A DNA stretch of 64,000 bases from Verrucomicrobiales bacterium (lineage in GTDB: Bacteria > Verrucomicrobiota > Verrucomicrobiia > Verrucomicrobiales > V1-33). A program made the translations under genes and the position numbers. The stretch covers positions 62,001-126,000 of the forward strand of contig JAQGPJ010000103.1 in assembly GCA_028293125.1 (NCBI GenBank). Direction: 5' to 3'. Positions 8,744-17,306 of the stretch are shown here, one piece after another (positions within the stretch are counted from its first letter, which is position 1; each line of letters starts with the position of its first letter). The notes below the pieces were generated by a model. The model saw nothing but the letters and a program-made list of their open reading frames with translations. It was not told where the DNA came from and ran no database searches.

Positions 8744-10777
8744 TCAAACGCCACCCTCAACTTGTGCCACGGATACGTAATCGCTTTCCTTCAGCTCCAC
8801 CGCCCGCCGCCCGCGCAGCAGCTTCACCCACTCGATGGCGCAGCCGGTGACGATCACCGTCACAAACAGCAGGAACAGGCCGGTCACGACCGCGTCCACC
8901 CGGTTGTTGAGCACCTCGCGGGTTTTACCCGCCACTTCAGCAGCACGGGCCCGGAAGAGAAATCCCAAGGGGGAATCGGAGAAAATCTTCATCAGCCCCG
9001 CCGTGAAGGTGACCACTGTCAGCACCACCAGCGGCCCCAGAGTGGTCCAGGCGTAGCGGGCGCGCCCCATTTTGATGATCAGCGTGGTGCCCAGACAGAA
9101 GGCGATCACCGCCAGCAGCTGATTGGCGATGCCGAAAATCGGCCACAGACTGGAGGCGATGCCCCCCTCGTCCACCGCCCCCTGATACATAAAATACCCC
9201 CAGCCTGCCACCAGCAGCGTGCTGCTGAGCACATTGGCCCCCCACGAGCGGGTATCAGCCAGCTTCGGGGAAATGTGCCCCAGCAGATCGTGCAGGATAA
9301 AGCGCCCCACCCGCGTGCCGGCATCCAGCGTCGTCAGGATAAAGAGGGCCTCGAACATGATTGCAAAGTGATACCACAGATCAAGCCCGCCGCCCGGCAT
9401 CACGCGGGCGAACATCGCCGCCATGCCCACCGCGAAGGTGGGCGCGCCGCCGGTCTTGCCGATCAGGGAGGGCTCGCCCATCTGCCGGGCCAGATCCGCC
9501 ATGCCTGCCTCCGTCACCGGGAAGCCCGCCGCATTCACTTTTGCCACCGCCGCCGTCACACTGACGGGATCCAGCACGTTCGCGGGAGTGTTGATCGCCA
9601 GGTAGGTTCCCGGCTCCAAGGCGCAGGCCGCAATGAGCGCCATCAGCGCCACCAGCATCTCCGTGATCATGGCCCCATAGCCGATCATGCGGATTTCCTT
9701 TTCCCGCTTCAGCAGCTTCGGCGTGGTTCCGGAGGATATCAGGGAATGGAATCCGCTCACGGCTCCGCAGGCGATGGTGATGCAGACAAACGGGAACACC
9801 GGTCCCGGCACCACCCAGCCACTGCCGTCCACAAACTTCGTCACCGCCGGCATGTGCAGCTGCGGATTCAGCATCACGATGAACAGCCCCAGCACCGCCA
9901 CCGTGCCCAGCTTCATGAAGGTGCTCAGGTAGTCCCGCGGCGCCAGCAGCAGCCACACCGGCAGCACGCTGGCGGCCAGCCCGTAAATCATCAGCGCCCA
10001 GCACAGCTGCACGGGCGTCAGGGTCAGCATTTCTTTCCACTCCGGGGGCAGCATGCGCCCTCCGGCCACGCAGGCCAGCAGGCCTATCACCCCCACCGCC
10101 GACACCAGGCCGACCCCCACCTTCCCCGTGCGGATGGCCAGCCCCATGACCATCGCCAACGGAATGGTCATGGCGATGGTGAAGGTCCCCCACGGGCTGT
10201 GCGCCAAGGCTTTCACCACCACCAGCCCCAGCACCGCCAGGAGGATGGTCATGATCAGCAGCAGGCTCACCAAGGCTACCAAGCCGATGAAGGGATTGAT
10301 CTCCTCTTGAAGCATGCGTCCCAAGGATTTTCCGTCCCGGCGCATGGAGCCGAACAAAATGATGGCATCGTGAACGCCGCCGCCCAGGGTCGCGCCGATC
10401 AGAATCCACAGCGTGCCCGGCAGAAAGCCGAACTGCGCGGCCAGCACCGGCCCCACCAGCGGTCCCGGTCCGGCGATGGCTGCGAAGTGATGTCCGAAAA
10501 CGACCCACTTGTTTGTCGGCACGTAGTCCTTGCCGTCGTTGCGGGTGAGGGCCGGCGTTGCCCGCTCCTCATCCAGCACCAGCACCTTCGCCATCAACCA
10601 AGCGCTGTAGAAGCGGTAGGACACGGCGAACGCGCAAACCCCGGCCACCACCAGCCACAGGGCGCTCACCGGCTCCCCCTTCTGCAGCGCCGGCACCAGC
10701 ACTGATATCACTCCCAGAAGGGACACCCCCATCCACAGCACTATTTTGAAAATCCGGTTCATGGAAAATGGAAACAC
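8744..10777 (-). CDS. cstA: Carbon starvation protein A family transporter
   Basis: A polytopic inner-membrane protein of about 672-677 residues with many transmembrane helices and the CstA core signatures NKWVVFGHHFAAIAGPGPL near residue 88 and GATLGGGVHDAII near 130. CstA-family proteins import peptides or pyruvate when carbon is short. Two starts are possible: GTG at 10777 with a GGGGA stretch 13 bases upstream, or ATG five codons in at 10762 without a Shine-Dalgarno. The gene follows the NamZ fusion's promoter end on the same strand with a 56-base gap, so the two might be co-transcribed, which would join muropeptide release with peptide uptake. That link is inference. Confidence 0.93.
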   Translation of the reverse strand: MFPFSMNRIFKIVLWMGVSLLGVISVLVPALQKGEPVSALWLVVAGVCAFAVSYRFYSAWLMAKVLVLDEERATPALTRNDGKDYVPTNKWVVFGHHFAAIAGPGPLVGPVLAAQFGFLPGTLWILIGATLGGGVHDAIILFGSMRRDGKSLGRMLQEEINPFIGLVALVSLLLIMTILLAVLGLVVVKALAHSPWGTFTIAMTIPLAMVMGLAIRTGKVGVGLVSAVGVIGLLACVAGGRMLPPEWKEMLTLTPVQLCWALMIYGLAASVLPVWLLLAPRDYLSTFMKLGTVAVLGLFIVMLNPQLHMPAVTKFVDGSGWVVPGPVFPFVCITIACGAVSGFHSLISSGTTPKLLKREKEIRMIGYGAMITEMLVALMALIAACALEPGTYLAINTPANVLDPVSVTAAVAKVNAAGFPVTEAGMADLARQMGEPSLIGKTGGAPTFAVGMAAMFARVMPGGGLDLWYHFAIMFEALFILTTLDAGTRVGRFILHDLLGHISPKLADTRSWGANVLSSTLLVAGWGYFMYQGAVDEGGIASSLWPIFGIANQLLAVIAFCLGTTLIIKMGRARYAWTTLGPLVVLTVVTFTAGLMKIFSDSPLGFLFRARAAEVAGKTREVLNNRVDAVVTGLFLLFVTVIVTGCAIEWVKLLRGRRAVELKESDYVSVAQVEGGV

Positions 10778-10884
10778 CCGCGTTTCATCCCCAAACGCAT
10801 CCTTTCCGTCAATGTTTCTTCACCACATCCAAATGGACAGAGCTTCACCGACCGTGGATTTTGCCCGCCCCGGTCCTGCTGGAT

Positions 10885-12248
10885 TCACGGCTGCCTAAGC
10901 TCCTCCAGCACCTCCGGGCCGACGTCGGCGGTCTCCGTGTCCAAGGAGAGCAGCGATCCGGTGCCAGGAATTAGAGCGATGGTGTCCAGCAGAAAGTCGA
11001 ACTGCCCCTGCCGGGCCTTCTCCTGAAGATGCCGGAGCACCTCCGCCCGCAGCGATCGGCGCAGACGGGATTCCGCATCCTCCAGCTGCGCGGCGCGCCG
11101 GAGCCGGAACACCTCCGTGCCGCGGGCCTGGTCCGCGACTTGAGCGCGCAGCGTTGCCGCTTCCCTCATCAGTCCTTCCCAGTCTGCCGCCTCCTGACCC
11201 AATCCCCCTGTCACCACCGCCACCGGCAGCGGCACATTCAGAGCCGATTCCACCTCCGCCAGCCGGGAGAGCAGACTCCGCATCCGGTTCTCCCGCTCAC
11301 GCAGCTCCCGGTCCCTCCGCTGCCGCCCCGCCTCCAGTTCCGCCTGTCCTCTGCTGGAGGTTTGATATTCCCGCACGACACGGTCCAAGTCGATGAGACC
11401 CGCTTTCCGGGGCGGCATCAATCCGGAAACGGATTGGTTCATGGTGATGCTCACGTGCAGATTCAACGGCTCTCTGGAACCGCGCCGCGCCGCCGCCAGA
11501 ACCGGAAGGGTCTCCAAAATCCACTGGGCCATGGGAGGCACATTGGGGAATCCCTCCGTATTGAAGTTCCGGGGGGCCAGCCGGCGGTGCTTTCCACCTC
11601 CATCCACGGCGAATCCGGTAACTTGGTGCCGGTAAAATCCGCCCTCACCGCCTCCGGCGCCAACTGCTGCCGCTGTTGCCGGTTCTGCAAATCCTGAATC
11701 CGCCGCTGCTGGCTGACCACCAGGGGCACCGCCACCGCCCCGCAGACCATCGCCGTGAGCACGGCGGTTTTAGTGGGGGAATGGGCAAGGGATTTTGTCA
11801 GTGCGGCTTTTACCAGGGCTCCACGGGAAGTTTCCGCCATTCCCAGCACCGCGGCCATGGAGACCGACGGCAGCGCCGCCACCCCGCGCCGGACCAGATG
11901 GGAGCGCAGCCGCGCCAGAGCGCGGGCGATGCGTTTGCGGGCCGCCTCGCCGGACAGGCGATGGCGGGTGCCGATCTCCCCATGCTCCCGGCCTTCGAAG
12001 TAATGCTCCAGCACCATCACCCGCTCCAAATTCGGCAGGGTGTCCAGAGCCGCCGCCATCTCCTCAAGCGGCAGATCCTCCGGGGAGGGAGGAGGGTTCA
12101 TCCCCGTCTCCCCGCCGAATTCCCGCGCGGCGAGCGCCTCCACTGACCGCCGCCGTGCCGCTTTGCGCCGGGCATTGGCCGATAAAAACCAGACCGTTCT
12201 CAGCAGCCAGGTGCGCAGGGCCGCCGCATCCGCCGGTGGCCAAGGCAC
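10885..12248 (-). pseudogene. ECF-type sigma factor with membrane/coiled-coil extension, N-truncated and frameshifted
   Basis: The first frame (GTG at 12248, 261 codons) begins inside sigma region 2 (LRTWLLRTVWFLSANARRKAARR) and continues through region 4 with its helix-turn-helix (LPNLERVMVLEHYFEG, then GEAARKRIARALARLRSHL), a transmembrane stretch (AVLTAMVCGAVAVPLVV) and a coiled coil. About 80 residues of region 2 that start relatives are missing; an in-frame TGA stands just upstream and rfbB begins 91 bases away. The frame is lost at a run of six C (11571-11576, minus strand), after which the -1 frame continues sensibly (RNFNTEGFPNVPP, MAQWILETLPVL) to a charged coiled-coil C-terminus ending at 10885. 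A seventh C would restore one protein. I read this as a decaying gene, or a sequencing error on top of a truncation. Confidence 0.65.
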
Positions 12249-12339
12249 CCTTCAATGTCCCCCCGTCCCGGGCACCGGATAAAAACCACGCTTCCCAATC
12301 TTTCCTTGCCACTGACCGCCTCCTCCGGAATCCCTTCCC

Positions 12340-13317
12340 ATGCATTACCTCGTCACCGGCGGCTGCGGCTTCATCGGCAGCAATTACATCCGTCAGCAGC
12401 TCTCCGCCAATCCCGCGCTCCGCATCACCAATCTGGACGCCCTGACCTATGCCGGGAATCCCGCCAGCCTGGCGGATGTGGCGCGGGATTTTCCGGAGCG
12501 CTATCACTTCATCAAGGGCGACATCGCGGACCAGGACTGCCTGGAGGCAGTTTTTGCCAAGGACCGCTACACAGCGGTGCTGAACTTCGCCGCTGAATCC
12601 CATGTGGACCGCAGCATCGACGGCCCCGGCATTTTTGTGAGGACCAACGTCACCGGGGCCTACCAGCTGGCGGAGAAGGCACGGGTCGCCGGCGTGCCGC
12701 GCTTTCTTCAGGTGTCCACGGACGAAGTTTACGGATCCCTGGGCGCCGATGGCTATTTCACAGAGACCACGCCGCTCTGTCCCAGCAGCCCCTACTCCGC
12801 CAGCAAGGCGGCGGCGGACCTGCTGATTCTAGCCAACCATCACACCTTCGGCCAGGATGTGGTCGTCACCCGCTGCTCCAACAACTACGGCCCCTGCCAG
12901 TATCCGGAGAAACTGATTCCCCTGATGATCATCAGAGCGCTGCACGGCGAGAGCCTGCCGGTTTACGGTGATGGAGGGAATGTGCGGGACTGGATTCACG
13001 TGGAGGACCACTGCGCCGGCATCCAGAGCGTGCTGGTGCAAGGGCGCAGCGGACAGGTTTACAATCTCGGGGCCTCCTCGGAGTGGCGGAATATCGACAT
13101 CGTGAAGCTGATCCTGCGGCTGCTTGGCAGGCCGGAAAGCCTGATCACCTTTGTAAAGGACCGCCCCGGCCATGACCGGCGGTATGCCATCGACTCCGCC
13201 AAAGCCCGCACGGAACTCGGCTGGACGGCGGCCCGCAAATTTGACGAAGCCATTGAGGAGACCATCGGCTGGTATCTTCGCCATGAGGAATGGTGGCGGC
13301 TCCTGTTGCGGAAATAA
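12340..13317 (+). CDS. rfbB: dTDP-glucose 4,6-dehydratase
   Basis: A 325-residue extended short-chain dehydrogenase that converts dTDP-glucose to dTDP-4-keto-6-deoxyglucose, the second step of the dTDP-rhamnose pathway for surface polysaccharides. The NAD-binding TGGCGFIGSN is at residues 5-14, the STDEVYG active-site stretch is near 125-131, and the catalytic pair Y152-x3-K156 sits in YSASKAA; RCSNNYGP and the RPGHDRRYAID substrate loop are also present. Length is normal. The rest of the rhamnose genes (rfbA, C, D) are not nearby, so it is a stand-alone copy. It is transcribed away from the decayed sigma gene across a 91-base gap. Confidence 0.95.
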   Translation: MHYLVTGGCGFIGSNYIRQQLSANPALRITNLDALTYAGNPASLADVARDFPERYHFIKGDIADQDCLEAVFAKDRYTAVLNFAAESHVDRSIDGPGIFVRTNVTGAYQLAEKARVAGVPRFLQVSTDEVYGSLGADGYFTETTPLCPSSPYSASKAAADLLILANHHTFGQDVVVTRCSNNYGPCQYPEKLIPLMIIRALHGESLPVYGDGGNVRDWIHVEDHCAGIQSVLVQGRSGQVYNLGASSEWRNIDIVKLILRLLGRPESLITFVKDRPGHDRRYAIDSAKARTELGWTAARKFDEAIEETIGWYLRHEEWWRLLLRK

Positions 13318-13555
13318 GCGCCGGCTGTCCGCCCGTATCCGTATCCGTATGCACAGTAAGGCGCCCGCCCCCCCGGGCCGCGGTCGTTTTCCGCTTTCGC
13401 CCGTCGGCCGATAATTTTCACAAACCGGAACGGGCCCGCCCTCTGGCAGCGCTTTTCAGCCAGCCCCGATTTTCATTTTCCTTCCTGGCCCCTGAAGCCC
13501 GCCGCCGCCTCTTTTTTCCTTCCCGGCTCTTTTTCTCCTATTCCGCCGACCTCCC

Positions 13556-13996
13556 ATGCCGCTTCCTTCTCCTTCCAATTCCGGCTCCGGTTCCCTGCCC
13601 GATATGCTTCAGGCCCGACTGCGTCAGGGACTGGCCAACTGGACCAAGCGCACTTTTCTGTGGGGAGCGCTGTTCGCCATCTTCAGCGTGCATTTTCCGT
13701 TTCTGAAGGCGGTGCTCGTGGGCTGGATCATCTTTTCGGCCATCTCGCTGGCGTTCCTGCTGCTGGGCCTGAAGATCGCCAAAAACCTGAAGGGCACCAC
13801 CGTGTCCTTCGGCATGGGCGGCATGCCTGCCGGTCAGGAATTCCCCACTGCCAGCCTGCAGGAGGAGCCGCCGCCCCGGGCCCCGGCCTCCTCCGCCAAT
13901 CCCTCGGAGGTTATCGAGATCGACGCCGAAGTTCTGCCTCCTGAAACACCGCCTCCGCACCGGACGCCCCGCAGCCGGGAAATCCAGGACGCCTGA
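13556..13996 (+). CDS. Small membrane protein, unknown
   Basis: A 146-residue protein I do not recognise. It has two adjacent hydrophobic helices (about 33-50, WGALFAIFSVHFPFLKAV, and 53-72, GWIIFSAISLAFLLLG) and a hydrophilic Pro/Glu-rich tail (about 95-146) likely to lie in the cytoplasm. The gene is preceded by a 238-base gap that contains a short tandem GTATCC repeat (about 13335-13351). It converges on mgtE with a gap of about 40 bases. The coding call rests on the clean membrane pattern and codon use like its neighbours. Confidence 0.65.
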   Translation: MPLPSPSNSGSGSLPDMLQARLRQGLANWTKRTFLWGALFAIFSVHFPFLKAVLVGWIIFSAISLAFLLLGLKIAKNLKGTTVSFGMGGMPAGQEFPTASLQEEPPPRAPASSANPSEVIEIDAEVLPPETPPPHRTPRSREIQDA

Positions 13997-14039
13997 ACGA
14001 GAGTCCGGGGCTGAGGCTGACCGGTGCGCGCCGCCCCGT

Positions 14040-15440
14040 TCAGATCGGCAGAATGGCCCGCGCCAGATTCAGGTAAATCAGCAGCCCGGTGGCGTCCACG
14101 ATAGTTGTGATCGCCGGGGCCGCGATCACCGCCGGGTCCAGCCGCACCGCCCGCGCCCCCAAGGGCAGGATGGCTCCGATCAGGGTGGAAGCCGTGATTT
14201 GGCACAGCAGCGCCAGGCCCACCGTCAGCGCGAACTGCGCCACCACCGGTGGACTGAGTGTGATGAAGGCCGGGCGCAGCAGGAAGATCTGCACCACCAT
14301 GGCCACGGCCACCAGCCCGCCGACGATGAGGCCGATGCGCAGTTCCTTCCATGCCACCCGCAGCACCGCCCCCGCCTCCAGCTCACCCACGGACATGGCC
14401 CGCACCACCATGGTCGCCGCCTGGCCGCCGGTGTTCCCTCCGGCAGCGACGATCATAGGCATGTAAACCGTCAGCGCGAAGATGGTGTTGAGCTGATTTT
14501 GATAGCTGTAGATGACCGTGCCCGAAATCAGCCCCATAAACGCCAGGGAAATAATCCACCCGAACCGCCGCCGGACCTGCCGGAGCACGGACGTGTTCAG
14601 GTAGGTCTCGTCCGTGATCTCCCCGCTGATCCCCGACTGGCGCTCCATGTCCTCGGTGCTTTCCTCCTGCTGGATGTCCAGCGCATCGTCGTGGGTGATG
14701 ACCCCCATCAACCGCCCGTCCTCATCGAGCACCGGCATGGCCAGCATGTCGTATTTCATGATCATGCGGACGGCCTTCTCCTGGTCCGCGGAAGTCAGCA
14801 CCGCCCGCGTGTCCCGGTCGTTCAGCTCCTCAATCAGGGTGGAGGGGTCGGAAAAGGTCAGATCCCGCAGCCGCACCTTGCCCAGCAGCAGGCCCTCCTG
14901 GTTCGTCACATAGATGCGCGCCAGAAGCTCCGTCTCATCCGCGATGCCGCGCAGGGAATCCACCGCCTGCCGCACCGACATGTCCTCCCGCACGGAAGCG
15001 AACGCGGTGGTCATCCTGCCGCCGGCGGAGTCGTCGGGAAACTTCAGCAGCTCCCGCGCCGCACGGCGGCGGGATTCAGAAAGCAGGTGGAACGCATGGC
15101 CGCGCTGACTGCCCGGCATCTCCTGCAGCACATCCACCAGAATGTCGTCCGGGATGCCGTCCAGCACCCGCGCCAGCCGGTCATCCGGCAGTCCCAGCAG
15201 GATTTCCTCGGCATCCACCAACGGCAGCTGCGTCAGCACCGCCGCCAGCACATCGTCCTCCAAAAAACCGAGCAGCACCGCCGCCGGATCTGCCGGCAGG
15301 GCCTCGTAGGCGGCGGCCAGGTCCGCCGGATGCAGCTCCTCCAGCATTTCCCGCGCGGCCTCATTCTCACCGGCACGCAGGGCATCAATCAGATCCTGCT
15401 GGGTGTTTAGCGTCTCGGTTTCCTCCATGCCTGCGCGCAT
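14040..15440 (-). CDS. mgtE: Magnesium transporter MgtE
   Basis: A roughly 460-residue inner-membrane Mg2+ channel/transporter. It has the N-terminal superhelical domain made of LPDDRLARVLDGIPDD-type repeats, a CBS pair (about 140-270) that senses cytoplasmic Mg2+, and five C-terminal transmembrane helices including the pore signature AAGGNTGGQAATMVVRA. The open frame extends further upstream, but that part is Arg-rich and unlike the family; the likely start is ATG at 15440 (MRAGMEETET) or ATG at 15428 (MEETET). It shares its strand with the HAD hydrolase upstream, 213 bases away. Confidence 0.95.
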   Translation of the reverse strand: MRAGMEETETLNTQQDLIDALRAGENEAAREMLEELHPADLAAAYEALPADPAAVLLGFLEDDVLAAVLTQLPLVDAEEILLGLPDDRLARVLDGIPDDILVDVLQEMPGSQRGHAFHLLSESRRRAARELLKFPDDSAGGRMTTAFASVREDMSVRQAVDSLRGIADETELLARIYVTNQEGLLLGKVRLRDLTFSDPSTLIEELNDRDTRAVLTSADQEKAVRMIMKYDMLAMPVLDEDGRLMGVITHDDALDIQQEESTEDMERQSGISGEITDETYLNTSVLRQVRRRFGWIISLAFMGLISGTVIYSYQNQLNTIFALTVYMPMIVAAGGNTGGQAATMVVRAMSVGELEAGAVLRVAWKELRIGLIVGGLVAVAMVVQIFLLRPAFITLSPPVVAQFALTVGLALLCQITASTLIGAILPLGARAVRLDPAVIAAPAITTIVDATGLLIYLNLARAILPI

Positions 15441-15653
15441 AAGGCGAGGCCTGTCCGATTTCAAACAAATTCGCGGCTTCAGTCCCCGGACTGGCTGGTC
15501 CTTCGGGGACATGACAAAATCGTCACGGACCCTCACCGCTTTCCGCTGCCGGGACCGGATTTCCATTCTGCGCCCACTGCTGCGCCCCCTTGGGTCAACT
15601 GGCTCCCGCATCGGAGCGGATCAAACGCATCGCGGCTTTTGAGATTTGAAATT

Positions 15654-16256
15654 TCAGAGCCCAGGCTCCAGCGTGGGAATGAACACACACGGCATGCCGG
15701 CGGCCTTGGCTGCCTCGACCCCAAGATGGCCGTCCTCGAACACCAGGCAGCGGCCCGGGGCGACCCCCAGCCGGCTGGCGGCCAAGAGGAACATGTCCGG
15801 AGCCGGCTTGCCATGGGGCACATCCACCGGAGTGATCACCGTTTGAAAGAGATCCAGGATGCCCAGGGCCTCCAGACCGCTTTTCACGATCTCGGCGTCA
15901 CTGCCGGAGGCCACGGCCATGGGCTTGAGGTTTTTTTGGGATTTGGCGAACTCCACCACGGGTTCGATGCCCTTGATGTTGTGGTGGTGGTTCAGATACC
16001 ACGCCAGCTTGTCCGCCTCCACGGCCAAGGGCGGCATGTCCATGCCGAACTGCTCATTCAACGCCCGCACGATGGCCGGTCCGGGCATGCCCGCGAAGGC
16101 GTGATGCATTTTGTAGGTGAAGGACTCGGCGGGAAAACCGTGTTTGGCCAAGGCGGCGCGCCAAGCGTCAAGATGCAGCGGCATGGAGTCAATCAGGGTG
16201 CCGTCACAGTCGAAGATATAGGCGTCGAATTCTCCGGGAGGAAAGTTAAGCGTCAT
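15654..16256 (-). CDS. HAD-superfamily hydrolase, beta-phosphoglucomutase-like
   Basis: A 200-residue soluble phosphatase/phosphomutase. Motif I is FDCDGTLIDS with nucleophile D16 and acid/base D18; motif II is VASGSD near residue 117, motif III the Lys in HGKPAPD near 148, and motif IV FEDGHLGVEAA near 172. The helical cap between motif I and II is of the C1 (beta-PGM/GPP) kind. Substrates of this subgroup are usually small sugar phosphates or related compounds; the specific one cannot be told. It lies between the coiled-coil membrane protein and mgtE, all on the minus strand. Confidence 0.88.
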   Translation of the reverse strand: MTLNFPPGEFDAYIFDCDGTLIDSMPLHLDAWRAALAKHGFPAESFTYKMHHAFAGMPGPAIVRALNEQFGMDMPPLAVEADKLAWYLNHHHNIKGIEPVVEFAKSQKNLKPMAVASGSDAEIVKSGLEALGILDLFQTVITPVDVPHGKPAPDMFLLAASRLGVAPGRCLVFEDGHLGVEAAKAAGMPCVFIPTLEPGL

Positions 16257-16433
16257 GTTCAGGGTTCAGGGGGTTTGAGTGAAATGGAAAAGACTTGGGA
16301 GCCGACGTCGGGCTGGAAATGGGAATTCCAAGCTGGAACGGCGGGTTGGAAAACTGAAAAACACCTCCGGCCTCCTGGCCGGGAACGGTCCAGCGTTTGC
16401 AGGAACCCTGTGACAGCAATCCTGCTGCCAAGG

Positions 16434-16976
16434 TCAGATGGGGGGTTTCTCCCCGGTGTTGGAATTCAGCGGTTCGGGTTCCCCGGGAATGACAGGCTGG
16501 GCTCCGCCCGTCAGAAGCGCGGTGTCGCCCTGCTGGGTGACGGTGCTGTTGCCAAAAAGGCGGGTAAAAATGCGCTTGGGCAGGCTGCGGCCTTGGTCCT
16601 CCACCGTCAGCTCTTCAATGGCGGCGGCCTTGGCGGTCTCCCAAGCGGCGGCGAAGCCGGGCGCCTGCAGGGTCATACGCTTCTCCGCGCGGCTGAGCAC
16701 CTCCAGATCCCGCAGCATTTTCTGCTCCGGCTTCTCATTCAGCTGGCCGATGCGCAGGCGCAGGTTCTCATTCTCCTTGGCCACCGCTTCCTTCTCCCGG
16801 CGGACGATCTCATACTGGCGGGCCTCCAGTTCCAGTTTGTCGCTCAGGTGCTTACGGTAGCGGCGGAGTTCGCGCTTGGTTTTGAAGTGCGACCAGGCGG
16901 ACAGGACAAAAAACAAAAGTCCCAGGCAAAGCCCCCAAACGAAGGGTTTGGAGAATAAGTCGATGAGTTTATCCAT
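16434..16976 (-). CDS. Single-pass membrane protein with coiled coil, unknown
   Basis: A 180-residue protein starting MDKLIDLFSKPFVWG, with one transmembrane helix at about 12-30 (FVWGLCLGLLFFVLSAWS) followed by a charged coiled coil (about 35-90, ELRRYRKHLSDKLELEAR and onwards) and a Pro/Gly-rich tail. It resembles small envelope or division-associated proteins only in general architecture. A TTG 11 codons upstream could also start it, but the ATG directly precedes the membrane segment. I cannot assign a function. Confidence 0.7.
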   Translation of the reverse strand: MDKLIDLFSKPFVWGLCLGLLFFVLSAWSHFKTKRELRRYRKHLSDKLELEARQYEIVRREKEAVAKENENLRLRIGQLNEKPEQKMLRDLEVLSRAEKRMTLQAPGFAAAWETAKAAAIEELTVEDQGRSLPKRIFTRLFGNSTVTQQGDTALLTGGAQPVIPGEPEPLNSNTGEKPPI

Positions 16977-17306
16977 GGGGTAAGGGGGATTGGCAGGGAG
17001 GCTCCGCAACGGTGAATGTGCGCGGCTGACGGGAATATTAACCGCGCCCCGCAGGGATTCACCGGTTTCCTGCTACGCAAAATGGCACACAGAGGGAAAC
17101 TTTCCGGCTTTTTTCCCCCGTCCACCCGTCTTTGCGGGTTGCTTTTTTCTGCCTCGTTCGGCGAACACAGAATTTCGCCCTCTAATTAATCGTGATTTCT
17201 AATTTTAAATAATATTTCCATAATTTCTGTAATTCAGCCCTTTTCTTTTTTGAAGCCGTGGTTTAAAAGGGAATGATCCACCTGAAGAGGCCCCGCCCCG
17301 TATCCG
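16977..17306. other. AT-rich divergent intergenic region
   Basis: This gap lies between the coiled-coil membrane gene and the P-loop ATPase gene, which diverge. From about 17175 to 17245 it is strongly AT-rich and contains a repeated TCTAATT, the sort of composition expected around a promoter. No promoter boxes could be assigned with confidence, and no coding frame or RNA gene was recognised. Confidence 0.5.

Noticed and set aside
8678-10705. Long plus-strand frame opposite cstA
   Set aside because: Full of His/Gln/Arg, typical of antisense to a membrane protein, while the other strand encodes clear CstA motifs.
13335-13351. GTATCC tandem repeat before a small membrane-protein gene
   Set aside because: Three short units only; no sign of function or mobility.
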